From an archaeon (GTDB lineage Archaea; Nanobdellota; Nanobdellia; Pacearchaeales; GW2011-AR1): 20,730 bases of DNA. The stretch lies in contig JAUVHP010000008.1 of the NCBI GenBank assembly GCA_030593225.1, forward strand, positions 1 to 20,730, read 5' to 3'. The notes below the pieces were generated by a model. It was not told where the DNA came from. It worked only from the letters and a program-made list of their open reading frames with translations, and did not search any database. A program made the translations under genes and the position numbers. Numbering within the stretch: position 1 is the first letter of the stretch; each line of letters starts with the position of its first letter. Positions 6,863 to 14,113 of this stretch are shown here, piece by piece.

Positions 6863-8119
6863 ATGTCTTCAAGTAAGAAGTATTTTAAAAAATTTTTTAA
6901 TTATATTATTCCTTTAACAATAATTATTCTTTTAATCATCTTATTTTTTAGTTATCAAAATACTTCTAATTCAATAAATGGAGATGAAGAAAAAAAATCT
7001 TCTTGGAATTTGTTTGAAGAGGATAATTCTTGTAAGTATAATGAAGGAGATACTTGTTTAAATGCTCCTTCCAAATGTATCTGTAAAGAAGACCAAATAT
7101 GTTATCCAGATAGAACAAAGTCAGATAATTTAGGATGTTATACTATTGTTTGTGGAGATGGCTATCGAGATAAAGGGGAAACTAGTAATACTTGTTGTCT
7201 AGATGCAGGTTGCTCAAATGGATTGGTTTGTGATGCAAATTTAAACAAATGTGTTAAACCAGAATGTTCTTTTGATTGTTGTATTAATGATTTACAATAT
7301 CAAGACAAATCATGTCCCCAATATTATACTTGTAATAGTTTACAACATTCTTGCGAACCTGATGATAGCGACAACGATGCTTTTCCTGATTATTTAGAAA
7401 TTGAAACTGGAACAGATAGATTTAATTCAGATACAGATAGCGATTCAGTTTTAGATGGTTATGATAATCATCCTCTTTCCAGTTATCTTCCTAGAACTTA
7501 TAGTTTTGATTGGCGTTATGGAAATGAATGGTTAATTTTTACAAAGAAGTTTCAGTTTGATATAACTTTAAGCGAAGATGTTGTTGCTTCTTATGAAAAA
7601 ATGCCAAAAATAAATTTGATTAACAGAGATGATATTCAATTAGAAGAAGTTGCTAAGATAATGAATGAATTAGCAAATACAGAAAATTATAATAGTGCAG
7701 ATAAATTAATGATGGTTATAGCTTTTTCTCGTTCTTTTAATTATGATTACACAAAGGCAGATTTTTCAGGAAAAGGTTTGCCTGATTGGGCAAATTTTCC
7801 AATGGAGACTATTGTTAAAAAACAAGGTCTCTGTGCTGATAGTACGGTTATGACTTCTGCTTTATTAAGAAAGATGGGATATAATGCTCAATATTTAACT
7901 TCCATTGAATGTAATCATGCGATAATAGGAATTTCTTTAGTTGAAGGAATAACTTTGGATGGAACTGAAAGATATATTACTAAAGATGGAATTAAATATT
8001 ATTATCTTGATCCTACCTCAAGAGATTATTCAGGAAATATTATTTATTCTACAACTTCAAAAGATGACTTTGGAACTACTTTTTGTCAATCAAATGATTT
8101 TCTCGTAAGAGAGATTTAA
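6863..8119 (+). CDS. Secreted transglutaminase-like protein with Cys-rich and Ca-binding repeats
   Basis: The domains of this 418-residue protein run in this order. A basic start and membrane anchor (13-30) come first, then a Cys-rich region (57-164, many CC pairs). Thrombospondin type 3-like calcium repeats follow (167-206: DDSDNDAFPDYLEIETGTD, then NSDTDSDSVLDGYDNHP). A transglutaminase-like domain (about 250-400) ends the protein, with a likely catalytic triad of C324 in KQGLCADST, H352 in CNHAIIG and D383 in YYLDPTS. In the family this triad acts as a cysteine protease or protein cross-linker. It would sit on the outer face of the membrane and could act on cell-surface or partner-cell proteins. 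It shares an operon with 6441. No homolog name can be given. Confidence 0.78.
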   Translation: MSSSKKYFKKFFNYIIPLTIIILLIILFFSYQNTSNSINGDEEKKSSWNLFEEDNSCKYNEGDTCLNAPSKCICKEDQICYPDRTKSDNLGCYTIVCGDGYRDKGETSNTCCLDAGCSNGLVCDANLNKCVKPECSFDCCINDLQYQDKSCPQYYTCNSLQHSCEPDDSDNDAFPDYLEIETGTDRFNSDTDSDSVLDGYDNHPLSSYLPRTYSFDWRYGNEWLIFTKKFQFDITLSEDVVASYEKMPKINLINRDDIQLEEVAKIMNELANTENYNSADKLMMVIAFSRSFNYDYTKADFSGKGLPDWANFPMETIVKKQGLCADSTVMTSALLRKMGYNAQYLTSIECNHAIIGISLVEGITLDGTERYITKDGIKYYYLDPTSRDYSGNIIYSTTSKDDFGTTFCQSNDFLVREI

Positions 8120-8122
8120 AGA

Positions 8123-8320
8123 TTATTCTTCTTCTAAATTTATTTGATTAAGTTTCTCTTTGATTAATTGTCCTAATTCTTTTTCTGAAATACCTTCACT
8201 AACAGCTTTTCCTTTATCAGATGATTCAATAACAAACTTTCCATCTTTCTCTTTTGTAGTTCTAACAAAGATAGAACCTTTTTCTTTATCCTGATAAATA
8301 ACTAATTTTCTTGATTTCAT
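8123..8320 (-). CDS. Small charged hypothetical protein
   Basis: The 65-residue soluble protein begins MKSRKLVIYQDKEKGSIFVRTT and has an N-terminal beta hairpin pattern (LVIYQDKEKGSIFVRTTKEKDGKFVIES) followed by a helix (EKELGQLIKEKLNQINLEEE). It resembles no family I can name. It ends three bases from the stop of the convergent transglutaminase-like gene and begins at the left border of the origin-like noncoding stretch. A small DNA- or partner-binding protein of the element is possible. Confidence 0.5.
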   Translation of the reverse strand: MKSRKLVIYQDKEKGSIFVRTTKEKDGKFVIESSDKGKAVSEGISEKELGQLIKEKLNQINLEEE

Positions 8321-8600
8321 AATTTACTTAAAACTATTTTACTTAAAAAAATATATGTTCCTTTGAGTATTTTTTAATCATGAAGAGAAATTTAAAATAA
8401 TATAGTTACAGTCATATCCGCATTTGGTAATTCAATTATTAAAAAATACTTTTTATTTTAACTTTGATATTATTTTATTTTATCTACCTTATTTTATAGT
8501 GTAAAATTTCTCGAAAAACACCCATAAAATAACCTTGTATGAATTTTCACACATTAGAGGATTTAATTTATTATATATAACAACATAATTACTAATCTCA

Positions 8601-8629
8601 TATCCTATAGTATAATATCCTATAGGATA
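8601..8629. repeat. Direct repeat plus 14-base palindrome
   Basis: TATCCTATAG occurs at 8601-8610 and again at 8616-8625. The second copy is part of the perfect palindrome TATCCTATAGGATA (8616-8629). The two copies are 15 bases apart, which suits binding of a dimeric protein. Confidence 0.5.
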
Positions 8630-8713
8630 CAAAAAGTTGGTGGTAGAAAAATTTTCTTAAATATATATTATAAATTCGGTTTTGGTCTAAGATTTTCGCT
8701 TTATTTGTTTGAA

Positions 8714-8751
8714 TTACTTGAATTAGTAAATTAACTCAACAATTCAAGTAA
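8714..8751. repeat. 11-base inverted repeat (hairpin)
   Basis: TTACTTGAATT at 8714-8724 and AATTCAAGTAA at 8741-8751 are exact inverse copies around a 16-base loop. Outside them, CTTTATTT at 8699-8706 is matched by AAATAAAG at 8750-8757. It lies 44 bases past the stop of the primase-helicase gene. It may be an origin hairpin or a 3' structure of that transcript. Confidence 0.5.
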
Positions 8752-8794
8752 ATAAAGTAAATCAATCACTTATCTGAGAGAATTAATTATTTTC

Positions 8795-10474
8795 TTAATA
8801 TTTTTCTATAAGAATTTGATAATCTGGTAAACAAATACTCTTTTTATCTATCACTTTGTAATAAGTTACTTTCTTAAAAGAACCTTCTTCCTCTTTTTGA
8901 GATTTTTCTAATAAATCTCTTTTAGATAATTCTTCTAAATATTTATACCACATTGCATCCGAAACAAAACTATGTTTTGTCTGAATTTGTTTAGCATTAA
9001 ATTTGCCATTCTTACCATAATAATCTTTACAATAATCAAAAGCTTTTTTCAAACTATGAGTTAATCCTAGAAATGTATTATACTCTATATAGTTAATGCA
9101 CTCTTGAGATATTTCATAATCTTGTTGGGTAGCAATTAATCTTCCTTTATCATCTTTTTCTCTTTGTTTTTGATATAGAGTCGTAGAACATTTAATCAAA
9201 TCTAATAATCTTGGAAAATCTCTTCTCATTTTAATATTCTTCATTGCTTTATTCTCTAAAAAATAATTACATATATTTGAAGCATAAGGGATAAAGATTT
9301 CTTCTTCTTTTAGAAATTTTAAAGAGTTTCTTAGTTCTTCGTCATATTCTTCTTCAATTTCTTGTGAAACCATTTTTTTAATAATGTTTTCTGTTTGGCT
9401 TTCTGATTCATCTAATGACAAAATTTGAAATCTGTTGATTATTTCATCGTTTGGATTAGTAGACGCAGTTGTTAGAAGTATCAAAGGCTTCCCTCTGATT
9501 AAAATATCTACAGATTTTTGATTTCTTGTTACAGTCGCATAAGAACCTTCACTTAACATAACTTTGAAAGTAGGGCTATCCAATAAATTTTGACTTATGT
9601 CTTCTAAGTAGAGAATTTTGCCATCCCAAGTCCAATCATCTTCTCCTTCATGCCAATAAGTAAAAACTTCTGCACTTATCTTACTTCTATAAATAACGTT
9701 GTCTACAGGAAACATCAGAATGATTTTTTTACATAAATAACTTTTTCCAGAAGAACTTATAGAACTAATGAAAGTATGCAATTTATTTTCTTTTCCTTTT
9801 AGCCAAACTGAACATAAAGATAAGAAAATTGTTTTTCTTGAAATTTCTTCTCCTACAATCTTCTTTTCAAATTCTTTGTTTAAGTTATTAAATAAATTTT
9901 TATCTTTTAATATTTCTTCATATTTTTTAGGGATGTAATTTTCTATGAAATTATTTAGACTAGTCCCTGCATTTGTTCCTTCTTTTTGCTTGTACAATTT
10001 TTTAGGATTTCCTGTTTTCCAATGAGGATATTCTTCAAGAGCAATAACATTCCTTTTTGATTTTTTAGTCATGTCTGCATTGAATACTGCAATAAATTCT
10101 CCTTTTTCTTCTTCAGATAATTCATTATCAAAAAATAAATGCAAATGATAACCTCTAGAACCAGTATCATAACATCTATAATAAAAATTATTTTTGTCTA
10201 AGATTTCTAATATTTCCTCTATACCTTCTCTTGTTTCTATATCTAAAACAATTTCTATAGGTAAAATAGTTCTACAATTTATTTTATTAAATTCTGTTTT
10301 ATTTTTTTCTACATCAAACCCAACTTTGCTGTATGCAATCCATTTTCCTTTAGGTTTTGTATTTCCTTCTTTATCTTTACACAATCCACAAACTTCAAAG
10401 TCAAATTGCTGTTTTCCGATTTCGTAAAATAACTTATCTAAAGTTTCTTTTTTGATTTTTTGTATATCATCCAT
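8795..10474 (-). CDS. Fused primase-helicase replication protein
   Basis: The 559-residue protein has three parts. The N-terminal archaeo-eukaryotic primase-like domain (about 20-175) has IVLDIE (D78, E80) as metal motif and GSRGYHLHLFF (S106, H110) as nucleotide motif. It also has HWKTGNPKKLY, typical of element-encoded primases. The AAA+ helicase-like domain (about 205-375) has Walker A SSSGKSY (K244), Walker B ILYLEDI (E291, D292), sensor 1 LLTTAST and an arginine-finger candidate in INRFQ. The C-terminus (about 465-559) looks like a winged helix. Such primase-helicase fusions start replication of plasmids and viruses. The gene is divergent from the one at 10641 and is the strongest evidence that this part is a replicon. 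Confidence 0.8.
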   Translation of the reverse strand: MDDIQKIKKETLDKLFYEIGKQQFDFEVCGLCKDKEGNTKPKGKWIAYSKVGFDVEKNKTEFNKINCRTILPIEIVLDIETREGIEEILEILDKNNFYYRCYDTGSRGYHLHLFFDNELSEEEKGEFIAVFNADMTKKSKRNVIALEEYPHWKTGNPKKLYKQKEGTNAGTSLNNFIENYIPKKYEEILKDKNLFNNLNKEFEKKIVGEEISRKTIFLSLCSVWLKGKENKLHTFISSISSSGKSYLCKKIILMFPVDNVIYRSKISAEVFTYWHEGEDDWTWDGKILYLEDISQNLLDSPTFKVMLSEGSYATVTRNQKSVDILIRGKPLILLTTASTNPNDEIINRFQILSLDESESQTENIIKKMVSQEIEEEYDEELRNSLKFLKEEEIFIPYASNICNYFLENKAMKNIKMRRDFPRLLDLIKCSTTLYQKQREKDDKGRLIATQQDYEISQECINYIEYNTFLGLTHSLKKAFDYCKDYYGKNGKFNAKQIQTKHSFVSDAMWYKYLEELSKRDLLEKSQKEEEGSFKKVTYYKVIDKKSICLPDYQILIEKY

Positions 10475-10572
10475 CTTTATTTTTATGTTAAATTTCGTTT
10501 TTTAGGGTAAATTTACGAGGTTTTTTGTTTCTATATAATATTTATCTATTCAAAATAAAAAACCCTTTTATA

Positions 10573-10601
10573 GAGAGGAAATAAGCAACTTAATTCCTCT
10601 C
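10573..10601. repeat. Near-perfect hairpin in the divergent promoter
   Basis: GAGAGGAA (10573-10580) is the exact inverse of TTCCTCTC (10594-10601). Inside lie TAAG and CTTA around the loop CAA, with one A/A mismatch, so the stem has 12 pairs. It lies between the primase-helicase start (10474) and the winged-helix gene (10641), just upstream of the TATA box of the latter. An operator for a dimer is likely. Confidence 0.55.
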
Positions 10602-10613
10602 ACTAGAAAGTTA

Positions 10614-10621
10614 TTTATAAA
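10614..10621 (+). promoter_or_regulatory. TATA box for the gene at 10641
   Basis: TTTATAAA (in TTATTTATAAAAAA) is centred about 24 bases before ATG 10641, again giving a leaderless message. The hairpin at 10573 lies 12 bases upstream of it, over the BRE position. Confidence 0.45.
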
Positions 10622-10640
10622 AAATACTTTACCTAAATCT

Positions 10641-11255
10641 ATGAAAAAGGTTTTATCTAAATCAAAAATAAAAAGGAGAAAGAAGAAAAGCCCAGAAACT
10701 CAAATCTTTTATGAATTATTAGCTATTGAAGATAAAGAATTTACTGTTCAAAATATTCTGGGAAAAATCAATAATAATTGTCTAAGTGATATAAGAAAAT
10801 ATTGTAATTATTTTGTTAAAATAGGATTACTAAAATTAGATAATGAAAGATGGTTATTAAAAAAAGACTCTAAAAAATTAATTAATCCTAATTTTTATTC
10901 AATAAATTGGTATAAATGCTCAGAGATACTAATAAAAAATATGGTTGTAGATTATTTTATTGAACCAGATAAAGAATTAATTAAATCTGTGGAACAAATT
11001 TTAAAATCAAAAGAAGGGATTTGTTCATATAAAAAATCTAAAGAAATTTGTCCTTCTCAGGAATTTTTTAAACAACTTTTTGATATAGAATTATTGAGAA
11101 GAAAAAATATTTCTTCTAAACTAAAAAAAGCTATAAGATTATTAAATAAATATAAAAAAGATAATGAAGATTTTGCAAATGAATTAAGAGAAAAGCATTG
11201 CAAGAGTAGTAAGATATCAAAAGATTATTTCATAGAACCCTTTGTTATTAAATAA
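10641..11255 (+). CDS. Basic winged-helix-like DNA-binding protein
   Basis: The 204 residues begin with a very basic tail (MKKVLSKSKIKRRKKKS). A probable winged helix follows (about 18-80: TQIFYELLAIEDKEFTVQNI, then DIRKYCNYFVKIGLLKLDNERWLLKK). The rest is helical and Lys-rich (90-185), with six Cys in all. The hexapeptide DYFIEP appears twice (104-109, 195-200). It is probably a regulator or replication partner, because it is divergent from the primase-helicase behind a shared hairpin promoter and precedes the integrase. The family is unknown to me, and the wHTH is inferred from the helix pattern. Confidence 0.58.
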   Translation: MKKVLSKSKIKRRKKKSPETQIFYELLAIEDKEFTVQNILGKINNNCLSDIRKYCNYFVKIGLLKLDNERWLLKKDSKKLINPNFYSINWYKCSEILIKNMVVDYFIEPDKELIKSVEQILKSKEGICSYKKSKEICPSQEFFKQLFDIELLRRKNISSKLKKAIRLLNKYKKDNEDFANELREKHCKSSKISKDYFIEPFVIK

Positions 11256-11294
11256 ACATTAAAATGTTTAATTATTGTATTTCGTCTTTTGCCG

Positions 11295-11369
11295 ACGACA
11301 AATTAAGTCTAATCCAAACAAATGTTAAATACTTTACATTATTTTTTTATAAGAAATTGAATTTGTCGT
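11295..11369. repeat. 10-base inverted repeat flanking the integrase promoter
   Basis: ACGACAAATT (11295-11304) and AATTTGTCGT (11360-11369) are exact inverse copies, 55 bases apart. The second ends seven bases before the integrase ATG. A further TCGTC/GACGA pair lies at 11283-11298. GTCGT is rare in this AT-rich DNA. It may be an arm-type site for the recombinase or an operator that controls it. Confidence 0.45.
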
Positions 11370-11376
11370 TGATAAA

Positions 11377-12528
11377 ATGAAAAAAGAATATCCAAAATAT
11401 AATATAAAATTAAAAAATGAGGAAGGCGAAACAATTCTCTTAATGGATAAGATTGAAAGTAAAATTCCATCTAAAGACAAAAAGTTAATTAATAACTTTT
11501 TAGAGTATTGTAAAATTAATTCTAAATCTGAAACAGCACGAAAAGGTAGAGCAAGAACAATGATACAAATTTATGATGTTTTTGAAAAACCATTATCTAT
11601 CATAACTCTGAAAAATTTAAGAGATTTTTTAGTTGTAGTAAATAATTCTTCGTTGTCTCCTTCAACTCAAAATGATGTTAAATCTCTTTTGAAAAGATTT
11701 CTAAGATGGCATTATAAAAATTGGAGTAAAAGATTTGATGATTTTAGAGACATCAAAATGAAAGACGAAAGAAACCACGAGAAGATAAACGCAAGTACAA
11801 TGCTGACTGAAAGAGAAATAGAGATACTAATAAGAACTACAGAAAAATTGAGATACAAAGCATTAATTATGTTAGCTTTTGAAAGTGCAGGAAGACCTGA
11901 AGAATTATTAAAATTAAAATGGAATGATATTGATACTGAAAATAAAAGAGTAAAACTTTATTCAGTAAAAACAAAAAGAGCGAGAATTAATGAATTAAAA
12001 GAATCTATAATTCATTTAGAAAGATACAGGCAAGAATTTCCCTTTCCAAATGTTAGTGATTCTGATTTTGTTTTTCCAACTCCGAGAAATAGAAATAAAC
12101 AAATGACTGGTTCAGCTTTTTCTGGATACATTAAAGAGTTAGGAAAACGAGCAGGAATAAGAAAACCAATATGGCCTTATTTACTGCGACACACTCGACT
12201 TAGTCCTTTGATTCAGGAATTATCTCCAAAAGCTTATGTGAAGTTTGCAGGACACTCTTTAGATACTGGAATGTATTATTATGGGCATTTATCTGAAAGT
12301 AAATTAAGTGCTGAAATAATGGAAAAAGTTTATTCTGTTAAAGAACCTACATTAGAACAAAAAAATAAATATGAGAAAGATATTTTTGAATTAAAAGAAC
12401 AAATGAGTGGTATGAGAAATGCAATGGTACAATTTCAGAATATGTTTGAGAGTATGACAATTACGAATAATCAAAATCAGTTATTAGAACCTACTTCTGA
12501 AGGATTTGTACCTATTGTTATGAGATGA
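11377..12528 (+). CDS. Tyrosine recombinase (integrase)
   Basis: The 383-residue protein has a SAM-like N-terminal core-binding domain (about 32-115, with FLEYCKINSKSETARKGRAR) and a catalytic domain (about 140-320). Visible catalytic residues are R173 in AGRPEELLKLKW, a Lys in VKTKRAR (K198 or K200), R271 in PYLLRHTR, H293 in AGHSLDTG and nucleophile Y302 in YYYGHL. The first position of the HxxR box is Tyr (Y268), not His. The tail (325-383) is predicted coiled coil and ends EPTSEGFVPIVMR. A decayed relative of its 3' end occurs at 14917. The recombinase would integrate and excise the element. No tRNA target is visible in the window. The 3' end overlaps a convergent gene by 11 bases. Confidence 0.88.
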   Translation: MKKEYPKYNIKLKNEEGETILLMDKIESKIPSKDKKLINNFLEYCKINSKSETARKGRARTMIQIYDVFEKPLSIITLKNLRDFLVVVNNSSLSPSTQNDVKSLLKRFLRWHYKNWSKRFDDFRDIKMKDERNHEKINASTMLTEREIEILIRTTEKLRYKALIMLAFESAGRPEELLKLKWNDIDTENKRVKLYSVKTKRARINELKESIIHLERYRQEFPFPNVSDSDFVFPTPRNRNKQMTGSAFSGYIKELGKRAGIRKPIWPYLLRHTRLSPLIQELSPKAYVKFAGHSLDTGMYYYGHLSESKLSAEIMEKVYSVKEPTLEQKNKYEKDIFELKEQMSGMRNAMVQFQNMFESMTITNNQNQLLEPTSEGFVPIVMR

Positions 12529-13015
12529 TTAATAGAAAGATAGTAATTCCTATAGCTCCCAGAAGTAAGCTAATAATCAGCAACTTAATATATTTATTTT
12601 TTTCTTTTTTTGACCATTTCCTTATTAATCTTGAAAAATAAATAATGCTTGAATCAGATTCTATCATATTTTTATTTTTCTCATAAAAATAATTCATATC
12701 GTCTTCAAGTAAATTAAGGGCATCTTTTTCTTTTATTAAATTTTTAAATATTGAATAAGAAATAAGTTCATATAAATTCATTTGTTGTTTTAATAAACTT
12801 TGAGCTTTGTATGAAGCATAGTCTTCATAAGGATGTATTTTTGAAGTTTGTGTCCGCAATTCATTTATTTTATCCGAAAATATAATTAGTTTAGAAAACC
12901 TATCCTGCTTAATTTTTATTAGTAGTGTTACAATCGTAAGAGCAAATCCAATAATTATGGAAATTGTTTGTAAATCAATATTTTGCAAAATATTTTGTAG
13001 ATTAATCGTTACCAT
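12518..13015 (-). CDS. Two-helix membrane protein
   Basis: Starting at ATG 13013-13015 gives 165 residues. An upstream TTG at 13021 would add two. The layout is a short external or cytoplasmic start, a membrane helix at about 16-34 (TISIIIGFALTIVTLLIKI), a helical cytoplasmic domain with FSDKINELRTQTSKIHPYED and MNLYELISYSIFKNLIKEKDALNLLEDD, and a final membrane helix (about 143-164). The mid-domain pattern (N/YELISYSIFxxLI followed by an acidic helix) recalls DUF4760-like proteins, but I am not certain. It overlaps the 3' end of the upstream gene by 14 bases and the integrase end by 11. Confidence 0.62.
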   Translation of the reverse strand: MVTINLQNILQNIDLQTISIIIGFALTIVTLLIKIKQDRFSKLIIFSDKINELRTQTSKIHPYEDYASYKAQSLLKQQMNLYELISYSIFKNLIKEKDALNLLEDDMNYFYEKNKNMIESDSSIIYFSRLIRKWSKKEKNKYIKLLIISLLLGAIGITIFLLIIS

Positions 13016-13268
13016 TAGCAATCGTTAATAATCTATCAATAAAGTCTCCATTGCTAAATTCTTTAAATTCTAACTTTGAACTTTTAGCAAGTTCTTTGAA
13101 TTTTGGAGCATCACTAAGATTAATTGGTTTATTGTTACTCAAAACTCGATATTTTGTATCTCCTTTTTGAATGTAAATATTTTTAGTATCAAATACTCTA
13201 ACATCTAGTTTTTCATTTTGCCAACCTAATCTTAATATCTCCTCAACACTTATATCTTTTTGAACCAT
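13002..13268 (-). CDS. Small soluble hypothetical protein
   Basis: The 88-residue protein has a beta-rich middle (KLDVRVFDTKNIYIQKGDTKYRVL) flanked by helices, and starts MVQKDISVEEILRLGW. No metal or catalytic motif is visible and I do not recognise it. The gene is first in a two-gene minus operon with the membrane protein at 12518 (14-base overlap). A TATA-like stretch, TTTATTTTAAA at 13287-13297, lies at the right distance. The pair could act together at the membrane. Confidence 0.58.
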   Translation of the reverse strand: MVQKDISVEEILRLGWQNEKLDVRVFDTKNIYIQKGDTKYRVLSNNKPINLSDAPKFKELAKSSKLEFKEFSNGDFIDRLLTIANGND

Positions 13269-13346
13269 AATTTTAATAGAAGTTTCTTTATTTTAAAGAT
13301 TGTTATACTTTCAATCCAGTGTTTTTAAGTAAAACTGAATAGACTC

Positions 13347-13378
13347 CCAGGGTTTTGAATTTTACTTGAAAACCCTGG
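13347..13378. repeat. GC-rich perfect hairpin
   Basis: CCAGGGTTTT (13347-13356) and AAAACCCTGG (13369-13378) pair exactly around the 12-base loop GAATTTTACTTG. Part of the loop (TTTTACTT) is also the inverse of AAGTAAAA at 13327-13334, so a second, exclusive pairing is possible. GC-rich stems are rare in this DNA, so a structured RNA or a protein-binding site is likely. Confidence 0.55.
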
Positions 13379-13593
13379 CGAAATATGGGGAATTTGATGG
13401 ATTATTGTAAGATTTTTTTTAATTACTAAACAGCTAAGATATTTATATTAATGTGGAAATTTTTAGAAATATTTTGTTTTGAAAGAGATTTTAGAATAAA
13501 ATATCCCATTATTCTTACAAAAATTTATAAATCTCATTATATTTATTTATACATAAAAAATGGGAGATAGAATATTATTTTAGAATAATAAAA

Positions 13594-13600
13594 TTTATAA
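13594..13600 (+). promoter_or_regulatory. TATA box for 13623-14905
   Basis: TTTATAA is centred about 26 bases before ATG 13623. The two downstream genes have a 5-base gap and would share this promoter. Confidence 0.45.
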
Positions 13601-13622
13601 TGTTAATATTCACACTAATTTT

Positions 13623-14108
13623 ATGAAAATGTTAAATCAAATAAGCAAATTAGAAAATAATTTTGAAAGCATGGAGAACGAAGGCAAAGTAGATAATTAT
13701 TTAGATGATACTCTTTTTACAATAGAACAAGTTGAAAAAAAATTAAATCATTTGAATATTGTTTTATTGGCAAAAAAAGATGTTCCAAATCAACTATTTG
13801 AATTACACCATCTCATAAATGTAAATTTGTTAATTTTTGGATCTATGTATAAAAGATTAAAAACAGCGAAAAAAAATAAAGATAATCCAGTTATAGCTGT
13901 AAATAGTTTAAGCGTACTACCTTTTATTAGAGAAGGCATAGAAAATATAAATAAATTAAAAAAAGATGAACTTAATCTTGACTTAGCAATGTCCTTACAA
14001 ATGGTTGCATCCAGAAATAATTTATTCCAATTTAATGATTCTAAGCCAAAAAAGAATTTAGGAAAAATTTTTGGAGGAATTGCAAAAGAAATAGATTTAA
14101 CCACATAA
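13623..14108 (+). CDS. Helical protein, possible antitoxin of the PIN gene
   Basis: The 161-residue protein is almost entirely helical, starting with a coiled-coil (MKMLNQISKLENNFESMENE), with hydrophobic helices in the middle (HLNIVLLAKKDVPNQLFELHHLINVNLLIFGSMYKRLK). It has no signal peptide and no DNA-binding motif that I recognise. The five-base gap to the PIN-domain gene suggests joint expression. By analogy with VapBC-type pairs it may bind the PIN protein. It is not a VapB-type fold by eye, so this is an inference from position only. Confidence 0.58.
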   Translation: MKMLNQISKLENNFESMENEGKVDNYLDDTLFTIEQVEKKLNHLNIVLLAKKDVPNQLFELHHLINVNLLIFGSMYKRLKTAKKNKDNPVIAVNSLSVLPFIREGIENINKLKKDELNLDLAMSLQMVASRNNLFQFNDSKPKKNLGKIFGGIAKEIDLTT

Positions 14109-14113
14109 TTAGA

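Larger units (their letters stand above)
8321..8794. other. Noncoding region, candidate replication origin of the element
   Basis: This 474-base stretch has no plausible gene and is very AT-rich. It sits directly downstream of the primase-helicase gene and upstream of the small gene at 8123. The right half contains a short repeat/palindrome cluster (8601-8629) and an 11-base inverted repeat (8714-8751). The left half (8321-8580) shows only A/T runs. Primase-helicase genes of archaeal plasmids and proviruses commonly lie beside their origin, so this is the best place for one. Nothing in the sequence proves it. Confidence 0.35.
13269..13622. other. Noncoding stretch between divergent operons
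   Basis: These 354 bases carry the promoter of the minus gene (13287-13297), a strong GC-rich hairpin (13347-13378), an AT-rich part with TCCCATT and AATGGGA inverse copies (about 13505 and 13559), two copies of a TTTTAGAATAA motif, and the promoter of the plus gene at 13594-13600. No ORF of note is present. Confidence 0.5.

Noticed and set aside
10194..10427. Plus-strand ORF of 77 codons
   Set aside because: Antisense to the primase domain of 8795-10474.
10944..11240. Repeated DYFIEP in the 204-residue protein
   Set aside because: The residues around the two copies differ, so a domain duplication is not supported.
13790..14104. Minus-strand ORF of 104 codons
   Set aside because: Antisense to 13623-14108, which has promoter and operon support.
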